The notes under the pieces were generated by a model. The model was not told the origin of the DNA, made no database searches, and was given only the letters and a program-made list of their open reading frames with translations. Positions 43,033-51,841 of a stretch of DNA of 64,000 bases are shown here, piece by piece. A program made the translations under genes and the position numbers. The DNA is from Paraglaciecola sp. MB-3u-78 (lineage in GTDB: Bacteria; Pseudomonadota; Gammaproteobacteria; Enterobacterales; Alteromonadaceae). The DNA is taken from positions 84,090-148,089 of the forward strand of contig NZ_PJCF01000010.1 of NCBI RefSeq assembly GCF_002835935.1. Direction: 5' to 3'. Position 1 is the stretch's first letter. The number at the start of each line of letters is the position of its first letter.

Positions 43033-44583
43033 GTAACTATTCAGGTCGCGCAGATGAAAAGATGTCAGGAAGCCTGCCCTTGAACAATAGTCGCAACGCC
43101 TCACTTGCTGAAACATCTTGCTTGCGACAACTGGATATGTAACTGCGAAGCAAACAAAACATATCCGCACCGTTTTGACTTCTGAAACATCCCGATATTT
43201 TTTGATGTACTTTTGTCATTCGAATATCGTTTTCCCCTTGATTGTTAGTAAAGGGGACATCTTTTATTTCGATAAATCTAAGCGCATCATTTTCAAATTC
43301 TCTGAGCCGTTCAAGCAAGGCGCGCGCTTTGGTTCGTTTTAAACGACCCCGTTGTCCTGCTGGTCGGTCCTCCTCATTTGGTGGCGGACACTCCTTATCA
43401 CCCTCAAAGAGTATTTCACGGTACTGTTCTCTGGCGACGCGGGCAGACTCTGGCGTTAACTTACCGTCATTATCCTTCACGTCCTGACAAAGCTTGGTCA
43501 GCAGTGCACGCATTTCATTGGCCCATTTCTGCTTGTCTTGCTCCCACGCTCTTTCCAATTCTCTCAAATGATGGGCATTGCACAGAGAATGTTCACATAG
43601 GATATATTTGTAGTAAGGTTTCCAGTGGTCATGGCACAGAATGCCCGTAAAGCATGGCAGTATCTCGGCCGCATCCATGGCCTCTTTCCCACGTTTATCG
43701 TGGGCATGGAAATACGTCCAGGTAAGTGATGAGGCACAATGTAACCAACGCCGCTTGCCGTTAATGTTGACGCCTGTTTCATCAACATGCAGCACGGGTG
43801 ATGCTCGTAGTGCGGCTTTGATCCGATCCGCGGCACCTGTTTGCTCAATTAAATCTGACGCTTTTTGATTGAAGTTAAACAAGGTTCCCGCACTGATCGG
43901 AATATTGAGTTGATCGGAAAAATACTCTTCAATACGTTTATAAGGCAGCAATTGATATTGTGACAGGTAAACCGCGTGCGCTTTAATGCCATCGCCATAT
44001 TGGATAGCACTGTTAACACCTTGTGGAAACTCAGCTGTGAATTTCTTGCCTGTTTCGTTGAGCAGTATTTGCGCTCTGTATTCGGTGACCATGCGTGATA
44101 TTTCTATGTCAACCACTTGACGACACTGGACGCCAGCATCACGATACTTCCCAGGAGGCAATAGCGCCCTGTTTACGGGAATATCCTTGACTACATCGGG
44201 CTCTTCGAACGGGCTCAGCGTTTTACCCTCCCGCCCTTTCTGGCCGCCGGCCGGATTGTCAGATTTAGTCCTTGAATTCTTCTTTCTATCAAAATCTGTG
44301 GAGGGTGGTTTACTGCTGTTTTGGCTATTTAGTCCTAATCGATTAGCAAGCAAAGACACAACCAGCATGATCAATTCAATTGCCGCTCTTAAGGCCGGCG
44401 AAATTGATTTATCCTCTGTAAGCAACTTTTTTGTTGAATCGATCACACTGTCGATTTCAATGCCGTCAATCTTCATTGGTTAATAACTAAAGTGATATTA
44501 AGGCAAGTCTGACATCCTAGCGGGATCAGTCAATACGATCGCTGGGATCGTCAAAATATATTTTCATGAGGCTGAATAGTTAC
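43033..44583 (-). mobile_element. IS66-family insertion sequence, complete
   Basis: 1551 bp. The ends are GTAACTATTCAG at the left and CTGAATAGTTAC at the right, perfect 12-bp inverted repeats. Both are flanked by GAAGCTTA (43025-43032 and 44584-44591), a perfect 8-bp target duplication as IS66 makes. Only one ORF is present, so it belongs to the single-gene group (ISBst12-like), without tnpA and tnpB. Confidence 0.93.
43037..44476 (-). CDS. IS66-family transposase
   Basis: 479 residues. The N-terminal region contains the conserved LGLNSQNSSKPPSTD and NPAGGQKGREG. The DDE core follows (SPVLHVDETGVNINGKRRWLHCASS, ILCHDHWKPYY, FTNNQGENDIRMTKVHQKISGCFRS). The C-terminal insertion with Arg-rich linkers is typical of IS66. 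The stop codon lies inside the left inverted repeat. The frame is intact, so the IS is probably functional. Confidence 0.95.
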   Translation of the reverse strand: MKIDGIEIDSVIDSTKKLLTEDKSISPALRAAIELIMLVVSLLANRLGLNSQNSSKPPSTDFDRKKNSRTKSDNPAGGQKGREGKTLSPFEEPDVVKDIPVNRALLPPGKYRDAGVQCRQVVDIEISRMVTEYRAQILLNETGKKFTAEFPQGVNSAIQYGDGIKAHAVYLSQYQLLPYKRIEEYFSDQLNIPISAGTLFNFNQKASDLIEQTGAADRIKAALRASPVLHVDETGVNINGKRRWLHCASSLTWTYFHAHDKRGKEAMDAAEILPCFTGILCHDHWKPYYKYILCEHSLCNAHHLRELERAWEQDKQKWANEMRALLTKLCQDVKDNDGKLTPESARVAREQYREILFEGDKECPPPNEEDRPAGQRGRLKRTKARALLERLREFENDALRFIEIKDVPFTNNQGENDIRMTKVHQKISGCFRSQNGADMFCLLRSYISSCRKQDVSASEALRLLFKGRLPDIFSSARPE

Positions 44584-44591
44584 GAAGCTTA

Positions 44592-45018
44592 CGCTTCAAC
44601 CCTTAAAAACTTTGACTGAGCGCGCTCATTAGTCCAACAAAACCGAAAACGATATCGAACATTCATGATCGCTCAGTATTCTAATGCAGTCGACAGACAT
44701 CGACCGACTGCTTTTAGGCTCACAGCTGCCTGATTCAATGCGCAAAAATCCGCATTCTTTGGTCGTAATAAGTACTTCATCTAAAACTGAAGTTAATCCA
44801 ACTAAACTATTTGACCAGGGCTTAACTGAAAATCAGTTGGCTAAGATAGAAGCTATAACCCCCCTGCCCTCTCTATTAAAGAACATTATCCAATTGAGTA
44901 AACATCATTGGCCATGAATGAAACTCAAGCGTTGTCTAATAGTGTCTTGAAAACTATCCCAGTTGTTGAAGCAAAATGACAACCAGCGTAACGGACTTCA
45001 TTTCTAACTAATTAGTTA
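44592..45018. other. Intergenic region with repeat R2 copy 3
   Basis: The repeat at 44690-44735 (CGACCGACTGCTTTTAGGCTC and CACAGCTGCCTGATTC) resembles 34809-34853. A 77-codon frame at 44684-44917 begins inside this repeat and is not supported as a gene, though its last 45 codons look protein-like. Confidence 0.4.
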
Positions 45019-45321
45019 ATGTGGAGCTTAGCTAGTGATCTTAAATCTGATATTAGTTACACAGGCCATTTGAAGGATGTTATTCAATTAGTTGTTGAGT
45101 TGAATCCTCATACTTTCAAAAATGGCGATCCAGATTTCAGGTACGCTCATAAGCCGCTTTACCTCCCTGCCCTGTCTGAATTAGAAACCGGTTTGTCAAA
45201 GTCTATCCAAAGCAGACAACCTGTTTGGGCCTTTGCGCAAGACATTAAAGATGACTACAAAGCGTCAGTGTCTATCAATCAGGTTCTATATGCTTTCGTT
45301 AGTGAGCTACCCAGCGACTAA
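45019..45321 (+). CDS. Hypothetical protein
   Basis: 100 residues, soluble, mixed alpha/beta, no known motif. The ribosome site is unclear (AATGTGGAG context). A strong intrinsic terminator starts 16 bp after the stop codon, which supports that this stretch is transcribed and ends here. No neighbour suggests a role. Confidence 0.5.
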   Translation: MWSLASDLKSDISYTGHLKDVIQLVVELNPHTFKNGDPDFRYAHKPLYLPALSELETGLSKSIQSRQPVWAFAQDIKDDYKASVSINQVLYAFVSELPSD

Positions 45322-45336
45322 AAGATCACTGTGCTT

Positions 45337-45374
45337 AGCAACCTAATTGATTACAATTAGGTTGCTTCTTTTTT
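45337..45374 (+). terminator. Strong terminator after 45019-45321
   Basis: AGCAACCTAATTG / CAATTAGGTTGCT form a perfect 13-bp stem with a 4-base loop and a T-rich tail. Confidence 0.85.
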
Positions 45375-45944
45375 CTAATTACCAACAACTCACGTTTAAA
45401 CATGATGTATAAGTCGTCCTTAAGTGAATATGCATATGGCCCATCTTAGGCTCTACAAGACATTATCTTATGTATTGTCTGTAACGACATGAAAAACTAG
45501 TAAATTGCTTGTAGTGGCTCTCTGGTTTACTTCAAAGTAGCTTTTAACGTGTATAATTCCAGGGATTTAATTCTGCTTGATGTCAACTTCCCTCTTTAAT
45601 CCAAGAAAACAAAATTATAATGATTGGCGTAAGCCATCTTAATAGTTCTTTGTTTAGACTTTAACATCTAGTGTGTGCACCAACGTGCTGGAATTGCTTA
45701 GTAGTGTATGCAATTTGTGAGCAAATGAACTATTAACGCAGCAGTGGATCATCCTAGTGCGCAGCAATGGATCAAGTATGGATAAGCGTACGTTTTTAAT
45801 CTACCCAAATTCTTTCATTGGTAAACTATCCTATCTAAAATGGCTATTTTGGATGTTAAATTAAGATATGTAGGGATTGGTGACTATGAATTAGCACCTA
45901 GTGAGTTGTTTTTATTTGATTTTGTCGTTAACTTGAAAGACTTG
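45375..45944. other. Intergenic region, nothing recognised
   Basis: AT-rich, about 570 bp. A short direct repeat (GCAGCAGTGGATCA about 45740 and GCAGCAATGGATCA about 45762) is the only structure seen. Confidence 0.4.
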
Positions 45945-46823
45945 TTAATTATCGCGCTCTTGCCACTCTTTTAAATTCTGCGCTCCCTGAGAGGGGGTTA
46001 AGTTTTCTACGTCAATTTTGAATACTTTATTGGGAGCAGCTGCCGTGATTGGCTCTTTATCTGAATTACAAAGTTTAGTGCGAAGTTTATTGGAGGTGTT
46101 TTTAATTGCATTGATTACAGATACAAATGTAAATGTAACTGTTTTTGTAGCATAAGAATATCCAACGGCACCGATGTCTTTGAGAGTATTAATTACTCGT
46201 CTGACTGTGTTTTGTGACCATTGCATAGCGGCTGAAAGAAAAGCAACTCCCCTAGATACGTTATCTCTGTTTCTCTTTTTATTCCAGCTGGTTTGGTTAT
46301 ACAAATAGCCATGCAATATCAGTGTTTTGTGAAAGTGTTTACTTAGATTTTTTTCTTTTTTATCCACCACAGTATTGGTGTCTCGGTGTAACTTACCTAC
46401 ATTTACTTTAAAAAATGTCATATCACGAGGTACTGTTACTTTTTTCTGCTTAGTTACAGACTCTTTTAGCATTGTTGCCATAGAGTTAGCATATTTAACA
46501 GCATAGTCAGCTTCACCAATTGTTAGTTTATGAGCCACTTTATCTATGTAATTATATTTTAACGTCGGTTCTTCTTCTTTCACTACAGACAAGAACTTCT
46601 TATCTATCAAATCTTCAAGTGCTTTTCGAACAGTATTAGCTGAGTAACCCACTTTATTGCAAATAGCTCTAGTCGTTTGTTTAAAGTTCCCCTTAAAACG
46701 CCCTTCTTTTTGACATGCGAAAAATGCGACATGAGAAAATACGTAACTTTCTGCATCGCTGAGGTGTTCAAACAGTCCTGTGGACATGAATAACACATCG
46801 TCTTTCTTGTCTCTGATGTTCAT
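45945..46823 (-). CDS. Plasmid protein with two winged-helix-like regions
   Basis: 292 residues. Two helix-turn-helix patterns are visible: residues about 45-75 (FKQTTRAICNKVGYSANTVRKALEDLIDKKFLSVV) and about 190-215 (SRGVAFLSAAMQWSQNTVRRVINTLKDIGAVGYS). The proteins and context (next to the initiator and origin-like iterons) suggest a replication or copy-control factor. I do not recognise the family. The basic middle region could bind DNA. It starts with GGTAAGA before ATG 46823, divergent from the small predicted RNA at 46913-46978. Confidence 0.6.
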   Translation of the reverse strand: MNIRDKKDDVLFMSTGLFEHLSDAESYVFSHVAFFACQKEGRFKGNFKQTTRAICNKVGYSANTVRKALEDLIDKKFLSVVKEEEPTLKYNYIDKVAHKLTIGEADYAVKYANSMATMLKESVTKQKKVTVPRDMTFFKVNVGKLHRDTNTVVDKKEKNLSKHFHKTLILHGYLYNQTSWNKKRNRDNVSRGVAFLSAAMQWSQNTVRRVINTLKDIGAVGYSYATKTVTFTFVSVINAIKNTSNKLRTKLCNSDKEPITAAAPNKVFKIDVENLTPSQGAQNLKEWQERDN

Positions 46824-46879
46824 TTCATTCTTACCAACAAATTTAGTTCACATTTGTTGATAAAAAACGCGAAGTACTA

Positions 46880-46907
46880 TTGACCTGATCGATCACTAGC
46901 GTAATAT
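46880..46907 (+). promoter_or_regulatory. Sigma-70 promoter of a predicted small RNA
   Basis: TTGACC (46880-46885), 16-bp spacer, TAATAT (46902-46907). GATC sites lie inside the spacer (CTGATCGATCAC), like the Dam-type sites in the iterons. Confidence 0.5.
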
Positions 46908-46912
46908 TACAT

Positions 46913-46978
46913 TTGTAGCCCATCTAAAGTTACATATGTAGACCCGCTTGGTGTTGGCGCACTATGCGGGTTTTTTAT
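46913..46978 (+). ncRNA. Candidate small RNA beside the replication genes
   Basis: Starts about 6 bases after the -10 box and ends in a strong intrinsic terminator (ACCCGC / GCGGGT stem extended by TGGTG / CACTA, then T6). There is no open frame of note. Small RNAs near plasmid rep genes often control copy number; here it is not antisense to the initiator message, so the target is unknown. Promoter and terminator are visible; transcription is inferred. Confidence 0.45.
46942..46976 (+). terminator. Terminator of the predicted small RNA
   Basis: GC-rich stem ACCCGC / GCGGGT followed by TTTTTT. Confidence 0.7.
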
Positions 46979-47009
46979 TTTTAGCGCTTTTTATCTTTTT
47001 ATGAAGTTT

Positions 47010-47177
47010 AAAGATTCGACTTCATATTCATATTCAGTCTAATCTTTATACGAACGAGTAAAATGATCAAGCTAACAAGCGATCATTCTAAAGATTCGAT
47101 CCAAGACTTATAATGTTTAAAGATTCGATCCAAACACATCGTTGGAAGTTATTGATTTTATTAAAGATTCGATCCAA
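47010..47177. repeat. Iteron cluster 1 (downstream of the initiator gene)
   Basis: Three perfect copies of AAAGATTCGATCC start at 47090, 47119 and 47163, and a degenerate one starts at 47010. Each holds a GATC. One ATGATCA (about 47063), the core of the RctB 12-mer in Vibrio, is also here. The last copy overlaps the 3' end of the initiator gene. Confidence 0.75.
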
Positions 47178-48630
47178 TGCTGCTTCTTATCATAATGCCG
47201 GACATATCCCGCCTAAAGGAGATAATCGGACACCCATGTTCTCTAGAATATCCTATATTTATTAGAAAACCTTGTATGGTTGATCTGCCATACTCAACCA
47301 CCTTTTCGTTGCTACTTTTACCAGACAAATGTGTTGTTCCTATTTTGTCGGTTATCTTGCCTGATACACGCTCATCAATATTGGCTTTGTAGTCAGGATC
47401 AGCATTGGCAATCATTACGTTTGAGAATTTTCTTTTAAATTCAGGCAATGATGATGTAGGTGCCACACTTTCCCGTAGCTCGTTCCAAGTGAACAAACGT
47501 TGTTTATAAGAGCCTGTGACAAGCTGTTCTCGTGCCCACAGACTGAACAATATTTCAACTTCGTTGTTTGTTGAAAACAAATCACTATCAAACAACAACA
47601 GCTCTTTGACAATACGGTTTTGCTTAATTGCCTCAACAATATTTTGTATCGTGCTTTGTGGAAACTGGATTACTGCAGCTTTCTTTTCGGTTCCTCGCTC
47701 GTCATTAAAAGTCACTATTGCTTCTAATCTAAACATTTTATAGAAAAGCTCTAACTCCTTTATTGATGTGGCTGAGACATGAGAGGCTAAGTTTGTCATG
47801 TCGAAGGTGGTACCCGATATTCTGTGTAAACTTGCAATCGCATTAGTGATGTATCCACCACCAGATGCTTCATCCATATTAACGTTTTTACTTAAGGCAA
47901 TTATTGGCTCAAGTGGCAAAGTGTATGTTTCTCCAATGGGCTCATCAGTTTTCAGTAATGTTTTGATATGGGAGACCAACCAAGTGATTGTGCCAGCATA
48001 ATAAGACAGATCAGGGAGGTACATCAGCCTACCCGCCTCCGCTCTAGCCGTTATCTTGATGGGCTTTTCATTTGGACGATTTTTTACTTCGATACTGATT
48101 TTACTGGATGCATCTTTTCGATTTGTCCGCATCGCTTTAACCAAGTAGCGAACAATTTTCAATTCAAGAAATCGTGCATTATCATCATACTGATAGACGC
48201 TGATGTTACTTACCGTATCAGAAGCAACTAACTGAAATTTATCTACCTCGTCATCTTTTGATAGTGTCTGTGATGACAATGTTTTACCTGAAGGAATGAC
48301 TAATTGAAAAAGCTTTCCTCGCCTTTTTCTAATTGGGTCAGTTGTAATGAACTCGCTTTGTACTAACCCCCTTTTTTCAAGCAAATTTAGATGATGACGA
48401 ATGACGGTAATTTTCTTATCAATCTTTTCTCCTACATAATCTAAACTGCCTATCTTTTCTTCTATAGATTGTAATGCAATGAAAATATTCGAAGCCATCG
48501 CGGTTGTAGTTGTAGATACATTCAAGGAGTTACAAAGTCGAGTAAAAGCGGTGAAATCAAAATCTGCATCAATACAGACAAGTGGGGCAGTGAATCCATA
48601 TTTTTCAGTTAAATTAAACAGCTCCCTCAA
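47161..48630 (-). CDS. RctB-like replication initiator
   Basis: 489 residues from a TTG start (AAAGGGG lies upstream). The N-terminal part (IFIALQSIEEKIGSLDYVGEKIDKKITVIRHHLNLLEKRGLVQSEFITTD) is a winged helix. Next come YQYDDNARFLELKIVRYLVKAMRTNRKDASSKISIEVKNRP and AEAGRLMYLPDLSYYAGTITWLVSHIKTLL. From memory these resemble RctB, the initiator of Vibrio chromosome II, but shorter than its about 658 residues. Supporting context: adjacent iterons with GATC, and parAB on the other side of the repeats, as at Vibrio ori2. The assignment is from pattern, not search. Confidence 0.6.
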   Translation of the reverse strand: MRELFNLTEKYGFTAPLVCIDADFDFTAFTRLCNSLNVSTTTTAMASNIFIALQSIEEKIGSLDYVGEKIDKKITVIRHHLNLLEKRGLVQSEFITTDPIRKRRGKLFQLVIPSGKTLSSQTLSKDDEVDKFQLVASDTVSNISVYQYDDNARFLELKIVRYLVKAMRTNRKDASSKISIEVKNRPNEKPIKITARAEAGRLMYLPDLSYYAGTITWLVSHIKTLLKTDEPIGETYTLPLEPIIALSKNVNMDEASGGGYITNAIASLHRISGTTFDMTNLASHVSATSIKELELFYKMFRLEAIVTFNDERGTEKKAAVIQFPQSTIQNIVEAIKQNRIVKELLLFDSDLFSTNNEVEILFSLWAREQLVTGSYKQRLFTWNELRESVAPTSSLPEFKRKFSNVMIANADPDYKANIDERVSGKITDKIGTTHLSGKSSNEKVVEYGRSTIQGFLINIGYSREHGCPIISFRRDMSGIMIRSSIGSNL

Positions 48631-48660
48631 AACTCACCCCTTTAAAGATTTAATTTATTT

Positions 48661-49507
48661 TATGATTCGATTCGAGGATATTACAAACAAATTACCATGT
48701 AAATGATGATTGTCCTTATTCGTCGCTGTAACATTAAAATACGATAATTAATAAAAATTACCGCGCGGTAATTTTCATTAATATTGTATGTAACCCTTGC
48801 TTATATTGGGCTGTGGCAAAGTGTATTTAAAAATTTAAATAAGCAAAACATGCATAGATTGAAAGGTCTTAAAGATTCGATCCACGTCTAATACAAATAT
48901 ACCACTTAAATGATTATTATCTTTAATAGTGGCTATAACATTAAAATACGATTGTTTTTAAAAAATTACCGCGCGGTAAATATTACGGATGTTGTCTGTA
49001 TCCCCTGTTTATAGTGCTCTGTAGCAAAGTGTATTTAAAAATTTAAATAAGCAAAATATGCCTAGATTGAAAGGTCTTAAAGATTCGATCCACGTCTAAT
49101 ACAAATATACCACTTGAATGATTATTATCTTTAATAGTGGCTATAACATTAAAATACGATTGTTTTTAAAAAATTACCGCGCGGTAAATATTATGGATGT
49201 TGTCTGTATCCCCTGTTTATAGTGCTCTGTAGCAAAGTGTATTTAAAAATTTAAATAAGCAAAATATGCCTAGATTGAAAGGTCTTAAAGATTCGATCCA
49301 CGTCTAATACAAATATACCACTTGAATGATTATTATCTTTAATAGTGGCTATAACATTAAAATACGATTGTTTTTAAAAAATTACCGCGCGGTAAATATT
49401 ATGGATGTTGTCTGTATCCCCTGTTTATAGCGCTCTGTAGCAAAGTGTATTTAAATTTTAAATAAACAAAATATACACAAAAAGTAATATTTCTAAAGAT
49501 TCGATCC
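48661..49507. repeat. Four 208-bp tandem units, probable origin/centromere region
   Basis: AAAGATTCGATCC occurs at 48871, 49079, 49287 and 49495, exactly 208 bp apart. The perfect palindrome TTACCGCGCGGTAA occurs at 48758, 48966, 49174 and 49382, also exactly 208 bp apart. The first unit (48661-48870) is the most diverged; the other three are nearly identical. Each unit carries an AT-rich stretch (GTATTTAAA and similar). The block lies between the initiator and parA, so it may serve as replication origin, as ParB centromere, or as both. Confidence 0.85.
48758..48771. promoter_or_regulatory. Palindrome TTACCGCGCGGTAA, copy 1 of 4 (parS candidate)
   Basis: 14-bp perfect palindrome; further copies at 48966-48979, 49174-49187 and 49382-49395. 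A repeated palindrome just upstream of parAB is the expected form of a ParB binding site or par operator. Confidence 0.55.
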
Positions 49508-49570
49508 GAGACATCTAATCTTTAATGTGCAAACATCATCAAAGTATTCAGACAACGTTTGGAAAATATT

Positions 49571-50485
49571 ATGTATGGCGGTTTAAAGGTCTTATCTAGT
49601 TATCACAGAAAAGGTGGCGTGGGGAAAACGTTTCTTGCCTCCACCATTGCTTACCTTTTAGCAGTAGGAGGCCCTGATAAAAAAGGGAAGAAACGTAAAG
49701 TATTAGTACTTGATTATGATTCCCAGCAAGACTCGTCAAAAGCATTTATTCAAATGCAAGCTATCCCTGGTGATGATGAATATGCAGCGCCTATTCATCC
49801 TGAATTTGGTCAAATAGATGACGATGAATGGACAGGATACAATACCAGTACAGATATCTTGTTCGACCTACCTACTTATGATTATCCAACGGCTTTTGAT
49901 AATATTAAATTGTTACCGTCAGAAGGTAACGTCGATAGAGTGCTAGCGCTGACGTCAGATCCAAATGAACTAGTGACAAAAATCACCATACATATGACAG
50001 ATTGGTTTAACCTTCCCGATTTAAGAGAGGATTACGATATTATTATTATCGATAATCCTCCTAGTAAATCACCAATATCATCAGGAATACTAGCGGCAGC
50101 AACACACGTTCTTATTCCAACGGAAGCAGAATACGACTCAGTTGATGGTGCACCAATGTTGCTGAATCGCATCAAAATTATTAATGAAATTCGTCAAAAA
50201 GATCCATTGCAGGTGCTAGGTATCATACCTAATAAAATCCCAACGCCATCTAGAATGACACAAAAAGACAAAGTAGCACTTACGAAGCTTTATGATAAAA
50301 ATGGCGCAACAGCCGAACACATGTCGCGTTTCTTTATCAGTAAAAGAGATTGTTATCGTGTCATGGAAAGGCCTTCAATTGATCCATCACATTTCGATTA
50401 TGTTCATAATCATCACGCTATTGAAGAGATGACTAATCTTTATAACTTAGTAGAAACAAAATTATGGGGGAACCCAGATGAATAA
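49571..50485 (+). CDS. parA: Plasmid partition ATPase ParA
   Basis: 304 residues from ATG 49571 (an in-frame TTG at 49559 is less likely). The deviant Walker A KGGVGKT is at residues about 14-20, the second Asp motif is VLDYDSQQDSSKAFIQM, and the Walker B-like motif is YDIIIIDNPPS. This is a ParA-type ATPase that positions plasmid copies through ParB and the centromere. The N-terminus is short, without a helix-turn-helix, as in class Ib. It overlaps parB by 8 bp. The repeats upstream probably include its operator. Confidence 0.92.
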   Translation: MYGGLKVLSSYHRKGGVGKTFLASTIAYLLAVGGPDKKGKKRKVLVLDYDSQQDSSKAFIQMQAIPGDDEYAAPIHPEFGQIDDDEWTGYNTSTDILFDLPTYDYPTAFDNIKLLPSEGNVDRVLALTSDPNELVTKITIHMTDWFNLPDLREDYDIIIIDNPPSKSPISSGILAAATHVLIPTEAEYDSVDGAPMLLNRIKIINEIRQKDPLQVLGIIPNKIPTPSRMTQKDKVALTKLYDKNGATAEHMSRFFISKRDCYRVMERPSIDPSHFDYVHNHHAIEEMTNLYNLVETKLWGNPDE

Positions 50486-51638
50486 ACCTAGACGCCGTAA
50501 GGTCGAAAGAAAACCTACCAGTCAAGATGACATGATCAGTCAATTGGAGCAGGGAAGCAGTGTTTCAGAAAAATCAAAAAGATTCCTGAAAGATATGCAA
50601 TCTAAAGACGCGGATAAAAAAAGTGAAGTCCATGAAGATCCCTTGTTTAATTCAGGTGCCTTTTTTGATTTAGTGCTTATCGAATATATTAGACCACAGC
50701 AAGATAACCCAAGGTATCTTCCCGTAAGGTCATCTAGGTCTAACAAGGAAGTCGATGAATCGACCTTAGATGACTGTGTGCTCTGTGAGAAAGGTATTCT
50801 AGAAAACAGGCTAAACAAGAGTAATCCTAGATATAACGAAATAGAGAAGGAAATAGAAGCAATAAAGACCCTCGCTGATTCCATTAAAAGTAATGGGTTA
50901 GTTCAACCTATTACTGTATGGCGCGGCAACACAAGCAATTTCCCAATAATTTCAGGCCATAGACGTTTTTATGCTGTTTGCTTTTTGTATGGCCGCATGG
51001 TTAAAGTTAAAACCAAGATATACCCTGAAAAACCTACAAATGTTAATATACTTAGGCACGTTGAAAATTTCTCTAGGGCTGACTTATCTGCATCTGACGG
51101 TTTAAGGAGTTATTCCGGTGCTATTAAGGATCTGGATGCAGTACTTACAAGTGATATTACTGCTACAAAAAGAAAAGACATAGTGACTCACCAATTAGGA
51201 TTATCACAGACCCAATACTATAGATTCGAGAAGGCCATGCAATATTATGAAGCGTTGTTACCTATTTTGGATAATGGATATATATCTTCGCTTTACACCG
51301 CAAATAATGACATTCAAAAATTAGATAAAAATGGTGGGCCTGAAAAAGTACTTCAGTATTTGGCTTACCTATCTGAGTCATCAAAGTATGTCGAAGTGGA
51401 TCTGTATTTATCACAAAATACTATTGAAAAACCAATAACGAAACCAAAAAGGGGCAGAGAAAAACGGTTTATTTCATTTCCTAAAATAAAAGTAAATCAG
51501 TCTCAAGCCATTATTCGGTTACTTAAGGAAGATATAACACAAGTTGATACTGGTATAGATTGGGATACTTTGGACATGAGTGATCCAAAAGCTCTTGAAG
51601 ATGCACTGAGTCATGTCATTAAAGCTTTATGTAAATAG
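50478..51638 (+). CDS. parB: Partition protein ParB
   Basis: 386 residues. The N-terminal region contains the ParB/Sulfiredoxin-like core IRPQQDNPRYLPV, followed by an unusual insert of about 35 residues (about 70-110). Then LADSIKSNGLVQPITVWRG...FPIISGHRRFYAVCFLYGRMVKVKTKIY follows. The GxRR-type motif (GHRR), the CTP-binding signature, is present. The helix-turn-helix is VTHQLGLSQTQYYRFEKAMQYYEALLP. ParB binds parS and activates ParA. A clear terminator follows. Confidence 0.9.
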   Translation: MNKPRRRKVERKPTSQDDMISQLEQGSSVSEKSKRFLKDMQSKDADKKSEVHEDPLFNSGAFFDLVLIEYIRPQQDNPRYLPVRSSRSNKEVDESTLDDCVLCEKGILENRLNKSNPRYNEIEKEIEAIKTLADSIKSNGLVQPITVWRGNTSNFPIISGHRRFYAVCFLYGRMVKVKTKIYPEKPTNVNILRHVENFSRADLSASDGLRSYSGAIKDLDAVLTSDITATKRKDIVTHQLGLSQTQYYRFEKAMQYYEALLPILDNGYISSLYTANNDIQKLDKNGGPEKVLQYLAYLSESSKYVEVDLYLSQNTIEKPITKPKRGREKRFISFPKIKVNQSQAIIRLLKEDITQVDTGIDWDTLDMSDPKALEDALSHVIKALCK

Positions 51639-51682
51639 AATATTTAAATTTACTCTGGGGTAAACTTTATATAAATGACACG

Positions 51683-51718
51683 AAACCCCTGATAAGTATG
51701 GCATGCAGGGGGTTTTAA
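51683..51718 (+). terminator. Terminator of the parAB operon
   Basis: AAACCCCTG and CAGGGGGTTT form the stem and TTTT follows; it starts about 45 bp after the parB stop. Confidence 0.8.
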
Positions 51719-51752
51719 TTATCTATTTACAATATAGATATTCCCCAATTTA

Positions 51753-51765
51753 TAGATTCGATCCA
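51753..51765 (+). repeat. Isolated iteron copy
   Basis: TAGATTCGATCCA differs from the common iteron core AAAGATTCGATCC only in its first bases and lies after parB. Confidence 0.5.
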
Positions 51766-51841
51766 GTCAATAGTTTCGCTTTCAACTATTAGTTCCAAGT
51801 GAATTACCCATTTTTACGGAAGTTTCCGTTAGTATCTGTCA

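Noticed and set aside
44684..44917. 77-codon plus-strand frame
   Set aside because: Starts inside repeat R2, no ribosome site; the last 45 codons might be a gene remnant but cannot be supported.
45840..45974. 44-codon plus-strand frame converging with the winged-helix gene
   Set aside because: Weak start signal and overlap with a real gene end; kept only as a note.
48644..48720. Possible extra iterons near the initiator start (AAAGATTTAAT, ATGATTCGATTCG)
   Set aside because: Differ from the perfect 13-mer at several positions; treated as part of the degenerate first tandem unit.
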